A stretch of 64,000 nucleotides of DNA, from assembly GCF_002846365.1 (NCBI RefSeq), contig NZ_PJMW01000002.1:62001-126000 (forward strand). Direction: 5' to 3'. The stretch is from Nocardia fluminea (GTDB taxonomy: Bacteria > Actinomycetota > Actinomycetes > Mycobacteriales > Mycobacteriaceae). A program made the translations under genes and the position numbers. The notes beneath the pieces are model-generated. The model was not told where the DNA came from. It made no database searches and was given only the letters and a program-made list of their open reading frames with translations. This document shows positions 28,911 through 38,032 of the stretch, one piece after another (positions within the stretch are counted from its first letter, which is position 1; every line of letters begins with the position of its first letter).

Positions 28911-30353
28911 GAGACCGGGAGCCGGGCGGAATTCGCGACGCGAACACATATCCGGACTATTCGAGCGGGACCGAGGATTCTGGTGTTCCCGGCGGTGGAG
29001 AGAACACGCATTCTTGGCGATACCAGGAGATCGTCGCGGCATTCGGGGCGATCGAGGTGACCGACGCGGTGGCGCAAGCGGACAGGTTCGAGCAGATCGC
29101 GCGGTGGTGGGACGACGGTCTGCGTGCTTTCCGGCACGCGGTAGACGAGTCGCTGGCGTCGGCTTGGTCGGGTGTGGGTGCCGTCGCCGCCGGCCGCGCG
29201 GTCGAAGACTATGTCGCGCGAGCGCACCAGCTGACCGTCGCGCTGGAGCAGTTGCCGGGCGTGGTTCGAGGGGCCGCCGAGGCGATCGTGGCGACCAAGT
29301 ACGCGGTCGGGTCGCCGGGGGTCGAGGAAACCGGCGCTGCGGCGTGGTCGGCTGATGGGGCGGTACACGCCATGGGCTCAGCATCGGCGCACGGTGCCGC
29401 TTCGGCCGCGGAGGAGGCGGCACGAGCGGCGATGCGGCAGCGGTATGTGCTGCCGTTCGCGGAGTTGGTGGCCCGTATACCGGTGTTGCCCACACCGCTT
29501 CGATCGCTCGACTCCGGCGAGCCGAACGATCGGCAGTTGCTGATCGACAGCGCGGGGCAATCGCGAGGGGATCGGCGTGCGGGGCTGGCGGTCGAGGTTT
29601 CCGCGGATGGCGAGCAGAACTCGTCCACGTCCGAGGAGGGCACAGCCGAGGCCGAGCCGATAGGCGATTCGGAAATCGACGGACGTCTGCGTCGCGGAAC
29701 AGAAGAACCGATCGACAGTCCGGATTCGATCGACAGCGGATCGGTGGAACTCGATGATCGGCCGACAAGCTCCGACTGCGCAACGACGGTGGCCTCGGCG
29801 TCGGCGGGCGTCACCGGCGCCGCACCGGCGAGCGGTACGTCGGCGTGGACAACGCCTGGTGGAGTGGGGTCACTTACAGCGCCTACAGGGACTTCCGCCG
29901 CACCCATCGACACCACGGTCGTTGCGGCAGGGCGCGGTCCGGCTGCTGGCTCAACAGCTGGGCGGAGAGGGCCGCGCATCTACACGAGCGGAACCGGTGA
30001 CCCGACATGGAGTGGGCTCCCCCCGGCACGGACCTTCCGGTCAGCACGACGTACCGAGGCCGGGTACTGGCCAGAGCGTTCCCGGATCGACGGGCCCGGT
30101 CATCGGCGCCGGTCCGTCTTCAGGACACGCCACAACCAGGTCGGTCGATCGCTACTTCCATTTCGGCGGAGCACCGCCGACGGCGCCTGCGCCGGGCGCG
30201 GACGCCGTGCGTGGCCTGCCGGAGTACTTGATCACGCTCGCGAACACCGCGGAACTACTCGGTGAGCCACGACCGGCGATAGCCGGTGGGGTGATCGGTG
30301 GGGGCGATGACTTCTCGCCGGACGAACAGCGCTCGACGGCGACTCGGGGCTGA
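28907..30353 (+). pseudogene. PPE-like T7SS substrate gene with a frameshift
   Basis: The N-terminal frame (ATG 28907, overlapping the previous stop) codes for a helical PPE-like domain with the W-x-G turn ASAWSGVGAVAAGRAV and an acidic Ser/Thr-rich linker. After about 30.0 kb this frame turns into Arg-rich, out-of-frame sequence that stops at 30265. The +1 frame carries the conserved tail of this family, LPEYLITLANTAELLG...AGGVIGGG, ending at 30353. This is parallel to PDYLITQENGDLLLG in the intact paralog at 7682. A C6 run at about 30019-30024 is the likely indel site. The gene is either decayed, a sequencing error, or frameshifted in translation. Confidence 0.75.
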
Positions 30354-30419
30354 CGGCGATGTCAGCGAGTCAGCCACGGCGTCGGCAGTGGCCGCCCGAG
30401 ACGGGCGGCCGGTGCCGGT

Positions 30420-30662
30420 TCAGACTCGGGCAGCAGCGCCGCAGCGTGCGGCGGAGTCGGGGGCGCCGACCTGCTTGCCCGCGAGGGCGTCGAGACCCAA
30501 CATCGCCAGCAGCGACGTGCAATCTTCGGCGTCGTTCGAGTGCGAAGCGACCGTCCGCGCGGCGACCGCGCATTGACGAGCGTTCTCCGCCTTCTCAGCG
30601 GAGCGCGCTTCAGCGAATTCGCTCTGCTCGTGGACGAGGGTGATGTGCCGTTCGGTGGACAT
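30420..30662 (-). CDS. Small protein, unknown function
   Basis: This 80-residue soluble protein is Ala/Glu-rich and helical (EFAEARSAEKAENARQCAV). It has three Cys, at QCAV, EDCTS and ARCGA. The ATG at 30662 has GGGAG 6 nt upstream, and the codon usage is coding-like. No family is recognised. It is convergent with the frameshifted PPE-like gene. A possible promoter lies in the AT-richer stretch around 30690-30750. Confidence 0.55.
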   Translation of the reverse strand: MSTERHITLVHEQSEFAEARSAEKAENARQCAVAARTVASHSNDAEDCTSLLAMLGLDALAGKQVGAPDSAARCGAAARV

Positions 30663-30987
30663 ATAACTCCCTAGGATCGAAGGGAAGCCTACGCCCCTAA
30701 TCGTTATCTTCAACCCCGAACCCACCGAACATACCCTTAGAGGACCCCGCTGTTCCGGCCCCCTCATCGGGTATGCATCAGTGGGATACCCCACGATGAC
30801 CGGGCAATCTTTGGTGACCATCCCAAGCCCGGGAAATCTCGAAATTCAGATCACGATGACATCACCACCCGCGCGATTCGCCCTGCCCGTTCAGTGGCCC
30901 GCCGAACTACCGCCACCGAGTCCGGGTGACGTCGGAAAACACCGCCGCGGATCAGCTGGGAAAGCCGTCGGCGAGCCTTTTCGGCGG
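30663..30987. other. Intergenic region
   Basis: This 325-bp stretch lies between the 80-residue gene and the end of hemW. It contains a locally AT-rich segment (about 30690-30780) that could be the promoter of the 80-residue gene on the minus strand. I see no credible ORF, repeat or RNA. Confidence 0.5.
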
Positions 30988-32208
30988 TCAGGTGAGGAGG
31001 TCGCGGACGATGCCGTCGGCGAGCAGGCGGCCACGGTCGGTGAGAACCAGGTTGTCACCGGCGACACGGGCAAGTCCCTCGGCCAGGATGCGGTCGAGAG
31101 CCGGGCTTGCCGAGGGGGCTAGATCCGCGAGCGGCAGGCCGGTGCGCAGGCGGACGGTGAGCATGAGGTGTTCGGTGTAGCGCTCGTCGTCGGTGAGGGC
31201 CTCCCAACCTGCGGCGGGGAGACCGCCGAGGGCGACGCGGTCGGCATAGCGGGCGGGATGTTTGACGTTCCACCAGCGCACGCCGCCGACGTGGCTGTGC
31301 GCGCCGGGGCCCGCGCCGAGCCAGTCACCACCGTCCCAGTAGCCGAGGTTGTGCCGACAGCGGGCGGCATCATTCGCGGCCCAGTTCGAAACCTCATACC
31401 ACGTCAGACCGGCGGCGGCGAGGCGGGCATCGATGCGCTCGTAGCGGGCGGCGAGGACGTCGTCGTCGGGTGCGGGCAGTTCACCACGGCGGACCTTGCG
31501 CGCCAGCGCGGTGCCGTCCTCGACGATCAGGGAGTAGGCGGAAACATGATCGACACCGGCGGCCAGCACCGCGTCCAGACTCAGGTCCAGATCGGCATCG
31601 GTCTCGCCCGGGGTGCCGTAGATCAGATCGAGGTTCACGTGCTCGAACCCGGCCGAGCGCGCTTCCTTCGCCGCGGCGACCGCGCGGCCAGGGGTGTGCG
31701 TGCGGTCGAGCACCTTCAGCACATGCTGTGCGGCGGACTGCATGCCGAGCGAGATCCGCGTGTAGCCGGCCGCACGCAACCGCGCGAAGAACTCGGGCGA
31801 CGTCGATTCCGGGTTCGATTCGGTGGTCACCTCGGCGCCGGGGGCCAGCGTGAAATTCGCGCGCACGGCATCGAGCACCGACGCGAGTCCGTCGCCGCCG
31901 AGCAGCGACGGAGTCCCGCCACCGACGAAGATCGTCGACACCGGCGGGGTCGCGCTCGGCAGTGCGCCGAACTCGGTCGCGGCGGTCGCGAGTTCGCCGC
32001 GCAGCGCCTCGAGCCACGACTGGGGCGATGCCGACGTGCCCAACTCCCCCGCCGTATACGTGTTGAAGTCGCAGTACCCACAGCGCGTGGCGCAGAACGG
32101 CACGTGCACGTACACCCCGAACGCGCCGTTCCCGAAATCGCGCAGCACCGGCCGATCGGCATCGGCCGTTGTCATGCCGGGAGCCCCGGAAGCAGCGCTG
32201 GTAGTCAC
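30988..32208 (-). CDS. hemW: Radical SAM heme chaperone HemW
   Basis: This 406-residue radical SAM protein has Cys39-x3-Cys43-x2-Cys46 (PFCATRCGYCDF), FVGGGTPSLL and the HemW-type TRISLGMQSAAQHVLKVLDRTHTP. The Cys pattern and C-terminal region (HNLGYWDGGDWLGAGPGAHSHVGG) place it with HemW/HemN-like proteins that bind heme, rather than with true oxygen-independent coproporphyrinogen oxidase. The GTG at 32208 has GGAGGC directly upstream; ATG 32175 is an alternative. It corresponds to Rv2388c. The 183-bp gap after its start (32209-32391) is very GC-rich and holds no gene that I can support. Confidence 0.93.
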   Translation of the reverse strand: MTTSAASGAPGMTTADADRPVLRDFGNGAFGVYVHVPFCATRCGYCDFNTYTAGELGTSASPQSWLEALRGELATAATEFGALPSATPPVSTIFVGGGTPSLLGGDGLASVLDAVRANFTLAPGAEVTTESNPESTSPEFFARLRAAGYTRISLGMQSAAQHVLKVLDRTHTPGRAVAAAKEARSAGFEHVNLDLIYGTPGETDADLDLSLDAVLAAGVDHVSAYSLIVEDGTALARKVRRGELPAPDDDVLAARYERIDARLAAAGLTWYEVSNWAANDAARCRHNLGYWDGGDWLGAGPGAHSHVGGVRWWNVKHPARYADRVALGGLPAAGWEALTDDERYTEHLMLTVRLRTGLPLADLAPSASPALDRILAEGLARVAGDNLVLTDRGRLLADGIVRDLLT

Positions 32209-32391
32209 GCCTCCAGTCTCCCCGTGCCCGGGGGGACCGTCGCCTTCGGCCCCTTCTGCGACTCGGGTGTCACCGATTCGCCGGCCGGCCGGGGCTCGGG
32301 TGACCGGTCGGCGGACGGCGGGACCGACGGCGGCGTGAACCGCGGCGATGGCGGCGGACTTGCGATCGAGGGTGGCGGGCCTGGGCGCGCG

Positions 32392-32820
32392 TCAGTCCGT
32401 CACCACGGGCGTGTTCTGGTTGGCGGTGAGCACCCAGGCGCCGTCCTCCTTGGTCATCACGTACATCGGCGTGCCCTGACCGGACAGCTCGCCGTCGAGG
32501 GTGAAGTAGCTCTGGCGGATCTTGACGGCGGCGACATCGGGCCGCAGGAACAGCACGTGCTCGACCTCGTAGGTCGCGGTGCCGTGGGTCGTGGCGCCCG
32601 GCAGCACCTGCGCTGTGAACTCGGCGATGGCCGGGCGGCCGAAGAGGCGCTTACCGTGACCGGTGGTCCAGATGGCGTCTTCGCGGAAGACGGCGACGAA
32701 TTCCTCGGCCAGTTCGTTGGCCTGAGCGTGCGCGATGGTGTCGACGACGGCGCGGATGGCCGTGAGTTCGGTGTCGAGATCGGCGGGGGTCTGACCGGCG
32801 GCGGTGGCGTCATTGCTCAT
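32392..32820 (-). CDS. SgcJ/SnoaL-like NTF2-fold protein
   Basis: This 142-residue single-domain NTF2-fold protein of the SgcJ/EcaC type carries IRAVVDTIAHAQANELAEEFVAVFREDAIWTT, then GRPAIAEF and a terminal barrel strand. Members are small enzymes or ligand carriers; the substrate is unknown. The ATG at 32820 has only a weak ribosome site. It is a lone gene between hemW and the sulfur operon and may be unrelated to either. Confidence 0.8.
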   Translation of the reverse strand: MSNDATAAGQTPADLDTELTAIRAVVDTIAHAQANELAEEFVAVFREDAIWTTGHGKRLFGRPAIAEFTAQVLPGATTHGTATYEVEHVLFLRPDVAAVKIRQSYFTLDGELSGQGTPMYVMTKEDGAWVLTANQNTPVVTD

Positions 32821-32944
32821 GGCACTACTGTGCAACCTCGAGCGCGATCGAGGTCAACCGCGCTGTGCGGCACCGCACACCTGCCCGCGCGGGCGTATCA
32901 CAGGTCGGTTCCGGGCGGTGGGCTATGACCCCCGTCACAGAACA

Positions 32945-32968
32945 GGACGGCCGTCCAGGGAATTTCCC
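32945..32968. promoter_or_regulatory. Two palindromes upstream of the sulfur operon
   Basis: GGACGGCCGTCC (32945-32956) and GGGAATTTCCC (32958-32968) are perfect palindromes next to each other, 53-76 bp upstream of the leader-peptide promoter. They could be a regulator site for sirA-cysHDN; no known consensus is matched. Confidence 0.35.
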
Positions 32969-33020
32969 CCAAAAGTGCGGGAAATATCTCCTTGCGGTCG
33001 GAACGACCAGGCTGACGTGG

Positions 33021-33026
33021 CACAAT
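33021..33026 (+). promoter_or_regulatory. -10 element producing a leaderless transcript
   Basis: CACAAT ends 6 nt before the ATG at 33033, which puts the transcription start at the A of that codon. Leaderless mRNA is common in this order. No good -35 is visible. Confidence 0.6.
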
Positions 33027-33032
33027 AGGCGC

Positions 33033-33125
33033 ATGGACGCAACTGGAGTACGACTCGTGGCCCGTCGCCACGTCGACTTCCAGCGTGTCTGCAGCGCCTG
33101 TTGTCGGCCCGGTTTCCACCGGTAG
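33033..33125 (+). CDS. Cys-rich leader peptide of the sulfate-reduction operon
   Basis: This 30-residue ORF begins MDATGVRLVARRHVDFQRV and continues with CSACC, three Cys within five codons, a few residues before the stop. Mycobacteria have leaderless short ORFs with clustered Cys codons in front of cysteine-biosynthesis operons. There, ribosome stalling at low Cys-tRNA derepresses downstream genes. The segment RRHVDFQRVCSACC closely fits that peptide type. It is 131 bp upstream of sirA. The attenuating RNA structure cannot be defined by eye. Confidence 0.75.
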   Translation: MDATGVRLVARRHVDFQRVCSACCRPGFHR

Positions 33126-33256
33126 CGCAGCGGCGTCCACGCCCGGGTATCCCCCGGTGCCTTCGACTTTCATCGGCCCGCTGACTCCCCTGACGCGAGC
33201 CAGCCCCTCGCGCCTTCAGCACGGATGTCCAACCACCCCGCAGGAGCGACCCCACC

Positions 33257-35041
33257 ATGACGTCGAGCACCGACGCCGGTTCGACCGAACAGTCGACGGC
33301 GCAGGCCCGCACTGAGCGCAACGCCGCCAAGCGCCCGGCCCGCCCGAGCACCGATGCCCCGGTCGCGCCGCGCGCCCGCACCGGCAAGCCGGTCCGCCGC
33401 CGGTCCGAAGGCCAGTGGGCCCTCGGTTACCGCGAGCCGCTGAACCCGAACGAGCAGTCCAAGAAGGACGACAACCCGCTCAACGTGCGTTCGCGCATCG
33501 AGAACATCTACGCCAAGGGCGGCTTCGACTCGATCGACAAAGCCGACCTGCGTGGCCGTTTCCGCTGGTGGGGTCTCTACACCCAGCGTGAAGAGGGCTA
33601 CGACGGCACCTTCACCGACGACGACAACATCGACCTGCTCGAAGCCAAGTACTTCATGATGCGGGTGCGTTGCGACGGCGGTGCGCTGTCCGCGGCCCAG
33701 CTGCGCACGGTCGGCCAGATCTCCACCGAGTTCGGCCGCGACACCGCCGACCTGTCCGACCGCGAGAACGTCCAGTACCACTGGATCGAGGTCGAGAACG
33801 TCCCCGAGATCTGGCGCCGGCTCGAGTCGGTCGGTCTGCACACCACCGAGGCGTGCGGCGACTGCCCGCGCGTGGTGCTCGGTTCGCCGCTGGCGGGCGA
33901 GTCCCTCGACGAGATCATCGACCCCACCTGGGCGATCGACGAGATCGTCAAGCGCTACATCGGGAAGAAGGAGTACTCGAACCTTCCCCGCAAGTTCAAG
34001 ACGGCGATCTCGGGCCAGCAGGACGTGGTGCACGAGATCAACGACGTCGCGTTCGTCGGTGTGAACCACCCCGAGCACGGTCCCGGCCTCGATCTGTGGG
34101 TCGGCGGCGGTCTGTCCACCAACCCGATGCTGGCTCAGCGCGTCGGCGCCTTCGTGCCGCTCGAAGAGGTCCCCGATGTGTGGGAAGCGGTCGTCTCGCT
34201 CTACCGCGACTACGGCTACCGCCGCCTGCGCACCAAGGCCCGCCTGAAGTTCCTGATCAAGGACTGGGGCATCGAGAAGTTCCGTCAGGTGCTCGAGGAC
34301 GAGTACTTGAAGCGCAAGCTCATCGACGGCCCCGCGCCCGAGCAGCCTGCCAAGCCGATCGACCACGTCGGCGTGCAGAAGCTGCGCAACGGCCTGAACT
34401 CCGTCGGCTTCTCCCCCATCGCGGGTCGCGTCTCCGGCACCATCCTGAGCAAGGTCGCCGACGCAGCCGAGAAGTACGGCTCCGATCGCATCCGCTTCAC
34501 CCCGTACCAGAAGCTGATCGTCCTCGATATCGCCGACGACCAGGTCGATGCGCTGATCGACGAGCTCGAACCGCTCGGGCTGCAGGCCCGCCCCTCGGTC
34601 TGGCGCCGAAACCTGCTGGCGTGCAGCGGCATCGAGTTCTGCAAGCTCTCCTTCGTCGAGACCCGCAAGCGTTCACAGGTGCTGGCACCGGAACTCGAGC
34701 AGCGCCTGGCCGACATCAACGCCGAACTCGACGTGCCGATCACCATCAACATCAACGGCTGCCCGAACTCGTGCGGCCGGTCCCAGATCGCCGACATCGG
34801 TTTCAAGGGCCAGCTCGTCGACGACGGCACCGGGAATCAGGTGGAGGGTTTCCAGGTTCATCTCGGTGGCAGCCTCGGCCTGGACAGCGCGTTCGGCCGG
34901 AAGTTGCGTCAGCACAAGGTGACCAGCGTCGAGCTCGGTGACTACATCGATCGCGTCGTCCGCAACTTCGTCAAGAACCGGGAATCCGGTGAACGCTTCG
35001 CGGTGTGGGCTGTGCGCGCCGACGAGGCCGACCTCCGATAG
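33257..35041 (+). CDS. sirA: Assimilatory sulfite reductase (ferredoxin)
   Basis: This enzyme reduces sulfite to sulfide with six electrons, using siroheme and a [4Fe-4S] cluster. The cluster ligands are Cys456 and Cys462 (CSGIEFC) and Cys502 and Cys506 (CPNSC), the last also bridging siroheme. Two ferredoxin-like half domains and EACGDCPR in the N-terminal half match Rv2391 (SirA/NirA). It has 594 residues with a basic, Ala/Thr-rich N-terminal 45 residues before homology starts (KPVRRRSEGQWALGYREPLNP). It is the first structural gene of sirA-cysH-cysD-cysN-chelatase. The downstream chelatase would supply siroheme. Confidence 0.95.
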   Translation: MTSSTDAGSTEQSTAQARTERNAAKRPARPSTDAPVAPRARTGKPVRRRSEGQWALGYREPLNPNEQSKKDDNPLNVRSRIENIYAKGGFDSIDKADLRGRFRWWGLYTQREEGYDGTFTDDDNIDLLEAKYFMMRVRCDGGALSAAQLRTVGQISTEFGRDTADLSDRENVQYHWIEVENVPEIWRRLESVGLHTTEACGDCPRVVLGSPLAGESLDEIIDPTWAIDEIVKRYIGKKEYSNLPRKFKTAISGQQDVVHEINDVAFVGVNHPEHGPGLDLWVGGGLSTNPMLAQRVGAFVPLEEVPDVWEAVVSLYRDYGYRRLRTKARLKFLIKDWGIEKFRQVLEDEYLKRKLIDGPAPEQPAKPIDHVGVQKLRNGLNSVGFSPIAGRVSGTILSKVADAAEKYGSDRIRFTPYQKLIVLDIADDQVDALIDELEPLGLQARPSVWRRNLLACSGIEFCKLSFVETRKRSQVLAPELEQRLADINAELDVPITININGCPNSCGRSQIADIGFKGQLVDDGTGNQVEGFQVHLGGSLGLDSAFGRKLRQHKVTSVELGDYIDRVVRNFVKNRESGERFAVWAVRADEADLR

Positions 35042-35061
35042 TCGATGAGGAGATCCCCACT

Positions 35062-35781
35062 GTGACCACGAATCTCGCGGCAAAAATGTCCGAAGAAGAA
35101 CTGCGCACGCTCGCCGAGCAGGGCGCGGCGGAGCTGGGCCCCGATGCCTCGCCCGCCGACCTGATCGCGTGGACCGACCGCACCTTCGGCAACGGCTATA
35201 TCGTCGCCTCGAACATGCAGGACGGCGTGCTGGTTCATCTGGCCGCGCAGACCCGTCCCGGTGTGGACGTTCTCTTTCTCGATACCGGCTACCACTTCGC
35301 CGAGACCATCGGCACCCGCGACGCGGTCGAGGCCGTGTACGGGGTGAACGTGGTGAACGTGCGCCCCGAGGCGAGCGTCGCCGAGCAGGACGCACTGCTC
35401 GGCAAGGATCTGTTCGCCCGTGACGCCGCCGAATGCTGCCGGTTGCGCAAGGTCGTCCCGCTGAAGAAGTCGCTGAGCGGCTACAACGCGTGGATCACCG
35501 GTATCCGCCGCGTCGAGGCGCCCACCCGCGCCAACGCGCCGCTGATCTCGTTCGACGAAGCCTTCGGCCTGGTGAAGATCAACCCGATCGCACCGTGGTC
35601 CGACGACGAGATGCAGGCCTACATCGAGGCCAACGGCATTCTCGTCAATCCCCTGGTGGAGGAGGGTTACCCGTCCATCGGCTGCGCACCGTGCACGCGC
35701 AAGCCCGAGCCGGGGTCCGATCCGCGCAGCGGCCGCTGGGCCGGTATCGCCAAGACCGAATGCGGATTGCACCAATCATGA
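35062..35781 (+). CDS. cysH: APS/PAPS reductase
   Basis: This enzyme reduces adenylyl-sulfate to sulfite. The iron-sulfur Cys pairs ECCRLRK and CAPCTR show it is the [4Fe-4S] adenosine 5'-phosphosulfate type, and the catalytic C-terminal ECGLH is present. The length is 239 residues. The start is GTG 35062 with AGGAG 11 nt upstream and lies 20 bp after sirA. The stop overlaps the cysD start (ATGA). An APS-type reductase fits the lack of an APS kinase domain on CysN. Confidence 0.96.
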   Translation: MTTNLAAKMSEEELRTLAEQGAAELGPDASPADLIAWTDRTFGNGYIVASNMQDGVLVHLAAQTRPGVDVLFLDTGYHFAETIGTRDAVEAVYGVNVVNVRPEASVAEQDALLGKDLFARDAAECCRLRKVVPLKKSLSGYNAWITGIRRVEAPTRANAPLISFDEAFGLVKINPIAPWSDDEMQAYIEANGILVNPLVEEGYPSIGCAPCTRKPEPGSDPRSGRWAGIAKTECGLHQS

Positions 35782-36737
35782 CCATCACCACCACCGGGAG
35801 TGAGCCTGTGAGTACCAACACCACCGAACGCGAACTCGGCCTGACCGAGTTCGACACCCTCGCGGCGCTGGAATCCGAGGCGATCCACATCTTCCGTGAG
35901 GTCGCGGGTGAATTCGAGCGCCCCGTGATCCTGTTCTCCGGCGGTAAGGACTCCACCGTCCTGCTGCACCTGGCGCTCAAGGCGTTCTGGCCCGCGCCGC
36001 TGCCGTTCGCGCTGCTGCACGTGGACACCGGCCACAACCTCGACGAGGTGCTCGAGTTCCGCGACAAGGTGGTCGAGCGCTACGGCCTTCGCCTGCACGT
36101 CGCCTCGGTGGAGGAGTACCTCGCCGACGGCCGGCTGACCGAGCGCCCCGACGGTATCCGCAACCCGCTGCAGACCGTGCCGCTGCTCGACGCCATCACC
36201 GAGCACCGCTTCGACGCGGTCTTCGGCGGCGGCCGTCGCGACGAGGAGCGTTCGCGCGCGAAGGAGCGGATCTTCTCGCTGCGCAACGCCTTCGGGCAGT
36301 GGGATCCCAAGCGTCAGCGCCCCGAGCTGTGGAACCTCTACAACGGCAAGCACGCTCCCGGTGAGCACGTGCGCGTGTTCCCGCTGAGCAACTGGACCGA
36401 GCTCGACATCTGGCGCTACATCGCCCGCGAGGACATCGACCTGGCGTCGATCTACTACGCGCACGAGCGCCCGGTGTACTCCCGCGACGGCATGTGGATG
36501 ACGCCCGGCGTGTGGGGCGGCCCGAACGAGAACGAGGTCCTGGAGACCCGTTCGGTGCGCTACCGCACCGTCGGCGACGGTTCCACCACCGGCGCCATCA
36601 TCTCCGACGCCGCCGACAACCAGGCCATCCTGGCCGAGGTGGCGGCATCACGACTTACTGAGCGTGGCGCCACTCGCGGCGACGACCGTGTCTCGGAAGC
36701 CGCCATGGAAGATCGCAAGCGAGAGGGTTATTTCTGA
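35778..36737 (+). CDS. cysD: Sulfate adenylyltransferase subunit 2
   Basis: CysD forms APS from sulfate and ATP together with the GTPase CysN. The PP-loop SGGKDSTVLLHLALKAF and DTGHN motif are intact, and the C-terminal LTERGATRGDDRVSEAAMEDRKREGYF is the family signature. The length is 319 residues from ATG 35778, which overlaps the cysH stop; a GTG at 35808 is an alternative. The cysN ATG overlaps its stop. Confidence 0.97.
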   Translation: MTITTTGSEPVSTNTTERELGLTEFDTLAALESEAIHIFREVAGEFERPVILFSGGKDSTVLLHLALKAFWPAPLPFALLHVDTGHNLDEVLEFRDKVVERYGLRLHVASVEEYLADGRLTERPDGIRNPLQTVPLLDAITEHRFDAVFGGGRRDEERSRAKERIFSLRNAFGQWDPKRQRPELWNLYNGKHAPGEHVRVFPLSNWTELDIWRYIAREDIDLASIYYAHERPVYSRDGMWMTPGVWGGPNENEVLETRSVRYRTVGDGSTTGAIISDAADNQAILAEVAASRLTERGATRGDDRVSEAAMEDRKREGYF

Positions 36738-38032
36738 TGTCCGACCTACTGAGGCTGGCCACCGCCGGTTCTGTCGACGACGGTAAGTCCACCCTGGTCG
36801 GACGGCTGCTCTACGACACGAAGTCCGTGCTGGCCGATCAGATCGACGCGGTCACCCGCGCTTCGGTCGACCGCGGACTGTCCACGCCGGACCTGTCGCT
36901 GCTCGTCGACGGCCTGCGCGCCGAGCGTGAGCAGGGCATCACCATCGACGTGGCGTACCGCTACTTCGCCACGCCCAAGCGCTCTTTCGTGCTGGCCGAT
37001 ACACCGGGCCACGTGCAGTACACCCGCAACACGGTGTCCGGCGCGTCCACGGCGCAGCTGGTGATCCTGCTGACCGACGCGCGCAAGGGCGTCATCGAGC
37101 AGACCCGTCGTCACGCGGCCGTGCTGGCCCTGCTCGGCGTGCCGCGTCTGGTGCTCGCGGTGAACAAGATCGACCTCGTCGACAACCCGGCCGAGGTGTT
37201 CGCCGAGATCTCCGCCGAGTTCAACGAGCTCACCTCGAAGCTGGGCTGGGCCACCGAGGACGTCATCGAGATCCCGGTCTCGGCGCTGCACGGCGACAAT
37301 ATCGCCAGCCGTTCCGAGAACACGCCGTACTACACCGGCCCGTCGCTGATCGAGCACCTGGAATCCGTTCCGGTGGACGCTGATTCGACCGGCACGCACG
37401 CGCTGGGTCTGCGTTTCCCGGTGCAGTACGTGATCCGTCCGCGCACCGCCGAATACCCCGACTACCGCGGTTACGCGGGTCAGATCGCGGCCGGTTCGGT
37501 GTCGCCCGGCGACGAGATCGTGGTGCTGCCCTCGGGCAAGAAGACCACCGTCGAGCGTATCGACACCCCGGACGGTGAACTGGCCGTCGCACAGGCCGGG
37601 CGCAGCGTGACGCTGATCCTGGCCGACGAGGTCGATATCTCGCGCGGCGACATCATCGCCTCGGTGCACGATGCGCCGGAGTCGATCGACACCTTCGACG
37701 CGACCGTGTGCTGGCTCGGCGACAAGGGACTGCGTCCCGGCGCCCGGCTGCTGCTCAAGCACGGCGCCAAGACCACGCAGGCGATCGTCGGCGCGCTCGT
37801 GGAGCGCTTCGACGAGCAGACGCTCACCGCGCAGCCGAGCCCGGAGTCGTTGGAACTCAACGACATCGGCCGCGTCTCGCTGCGCCTGGCCGAGCCGATC
37901 CCCGCCGACGACTACCGCACCAACCGGCACACCGGGTCGTTCCTGCTCATCGACCCGGCCGGTGGCAACACGCTCGCGGCCGGCCTGGTCGGCGACGTGC
38001 TGACCTCGGTCGAGGTCGGTACCTCAGTCTGA
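36737..38032 (+). CDS. cysN: Sulfate adenylyltransferase subunit 1 (GTPase)
   Basis: CysN uses GTP hydrolysis to drive APS synthesis. The EF-Tu-like G domain has GSVDDGKST (G1), DTPGHVQY (G3) and NKIDLV (G4), followed by two barrel domains. It has 431 residues. It lacks the fused CysC kinase domain found in the longer M. tuberculosis CysNC, so the pathway here stops at APS, in line with the APS-type CysH. Confidence 0.96.
   Translation: MSDLLRLATAGSVDDGKSTLVGRLLYDTKSVLADQIDAVTRASVDRGLSTPDLSLLVDGLRAEREQGITIDVAYRYFATPKRSFVLADTPGHVQYTRNTVSGASTAQLVILLTDARKGVIEQTRRHAAVLALLGVPRLVLAVNKIDLVDNPAEVFAEISAEFNELTSKLGWATEDVIEIPVSALHGDNIASRSENTPYYTGPSLIEHLESVPVDADSTGTHALGLRFPVQYVIRPRTAEYPDYRGYAGQIAAGSVSPGDEIVVLPSGKKTTVERIDTPDGELAVAQAGRSVTLILADEVDISRGDIIASVHDAPESIDTFDATVCWLGDKGLRPGARLLLKHGAKTTQAIVGALVERFDEQTLTAQPSPESLELNDIGRVSLRLAEPIPADDYRTNRHTGSFLLIDPAGGNTLAAGLVGDVLTSVEVGTSV

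Noticed and set aside
30359..30643. Plus-strand frames after the PPE-like gene
   Set aside because: They lack a ribosome site and overlap the better-supported 80-residue minus-strand gene.
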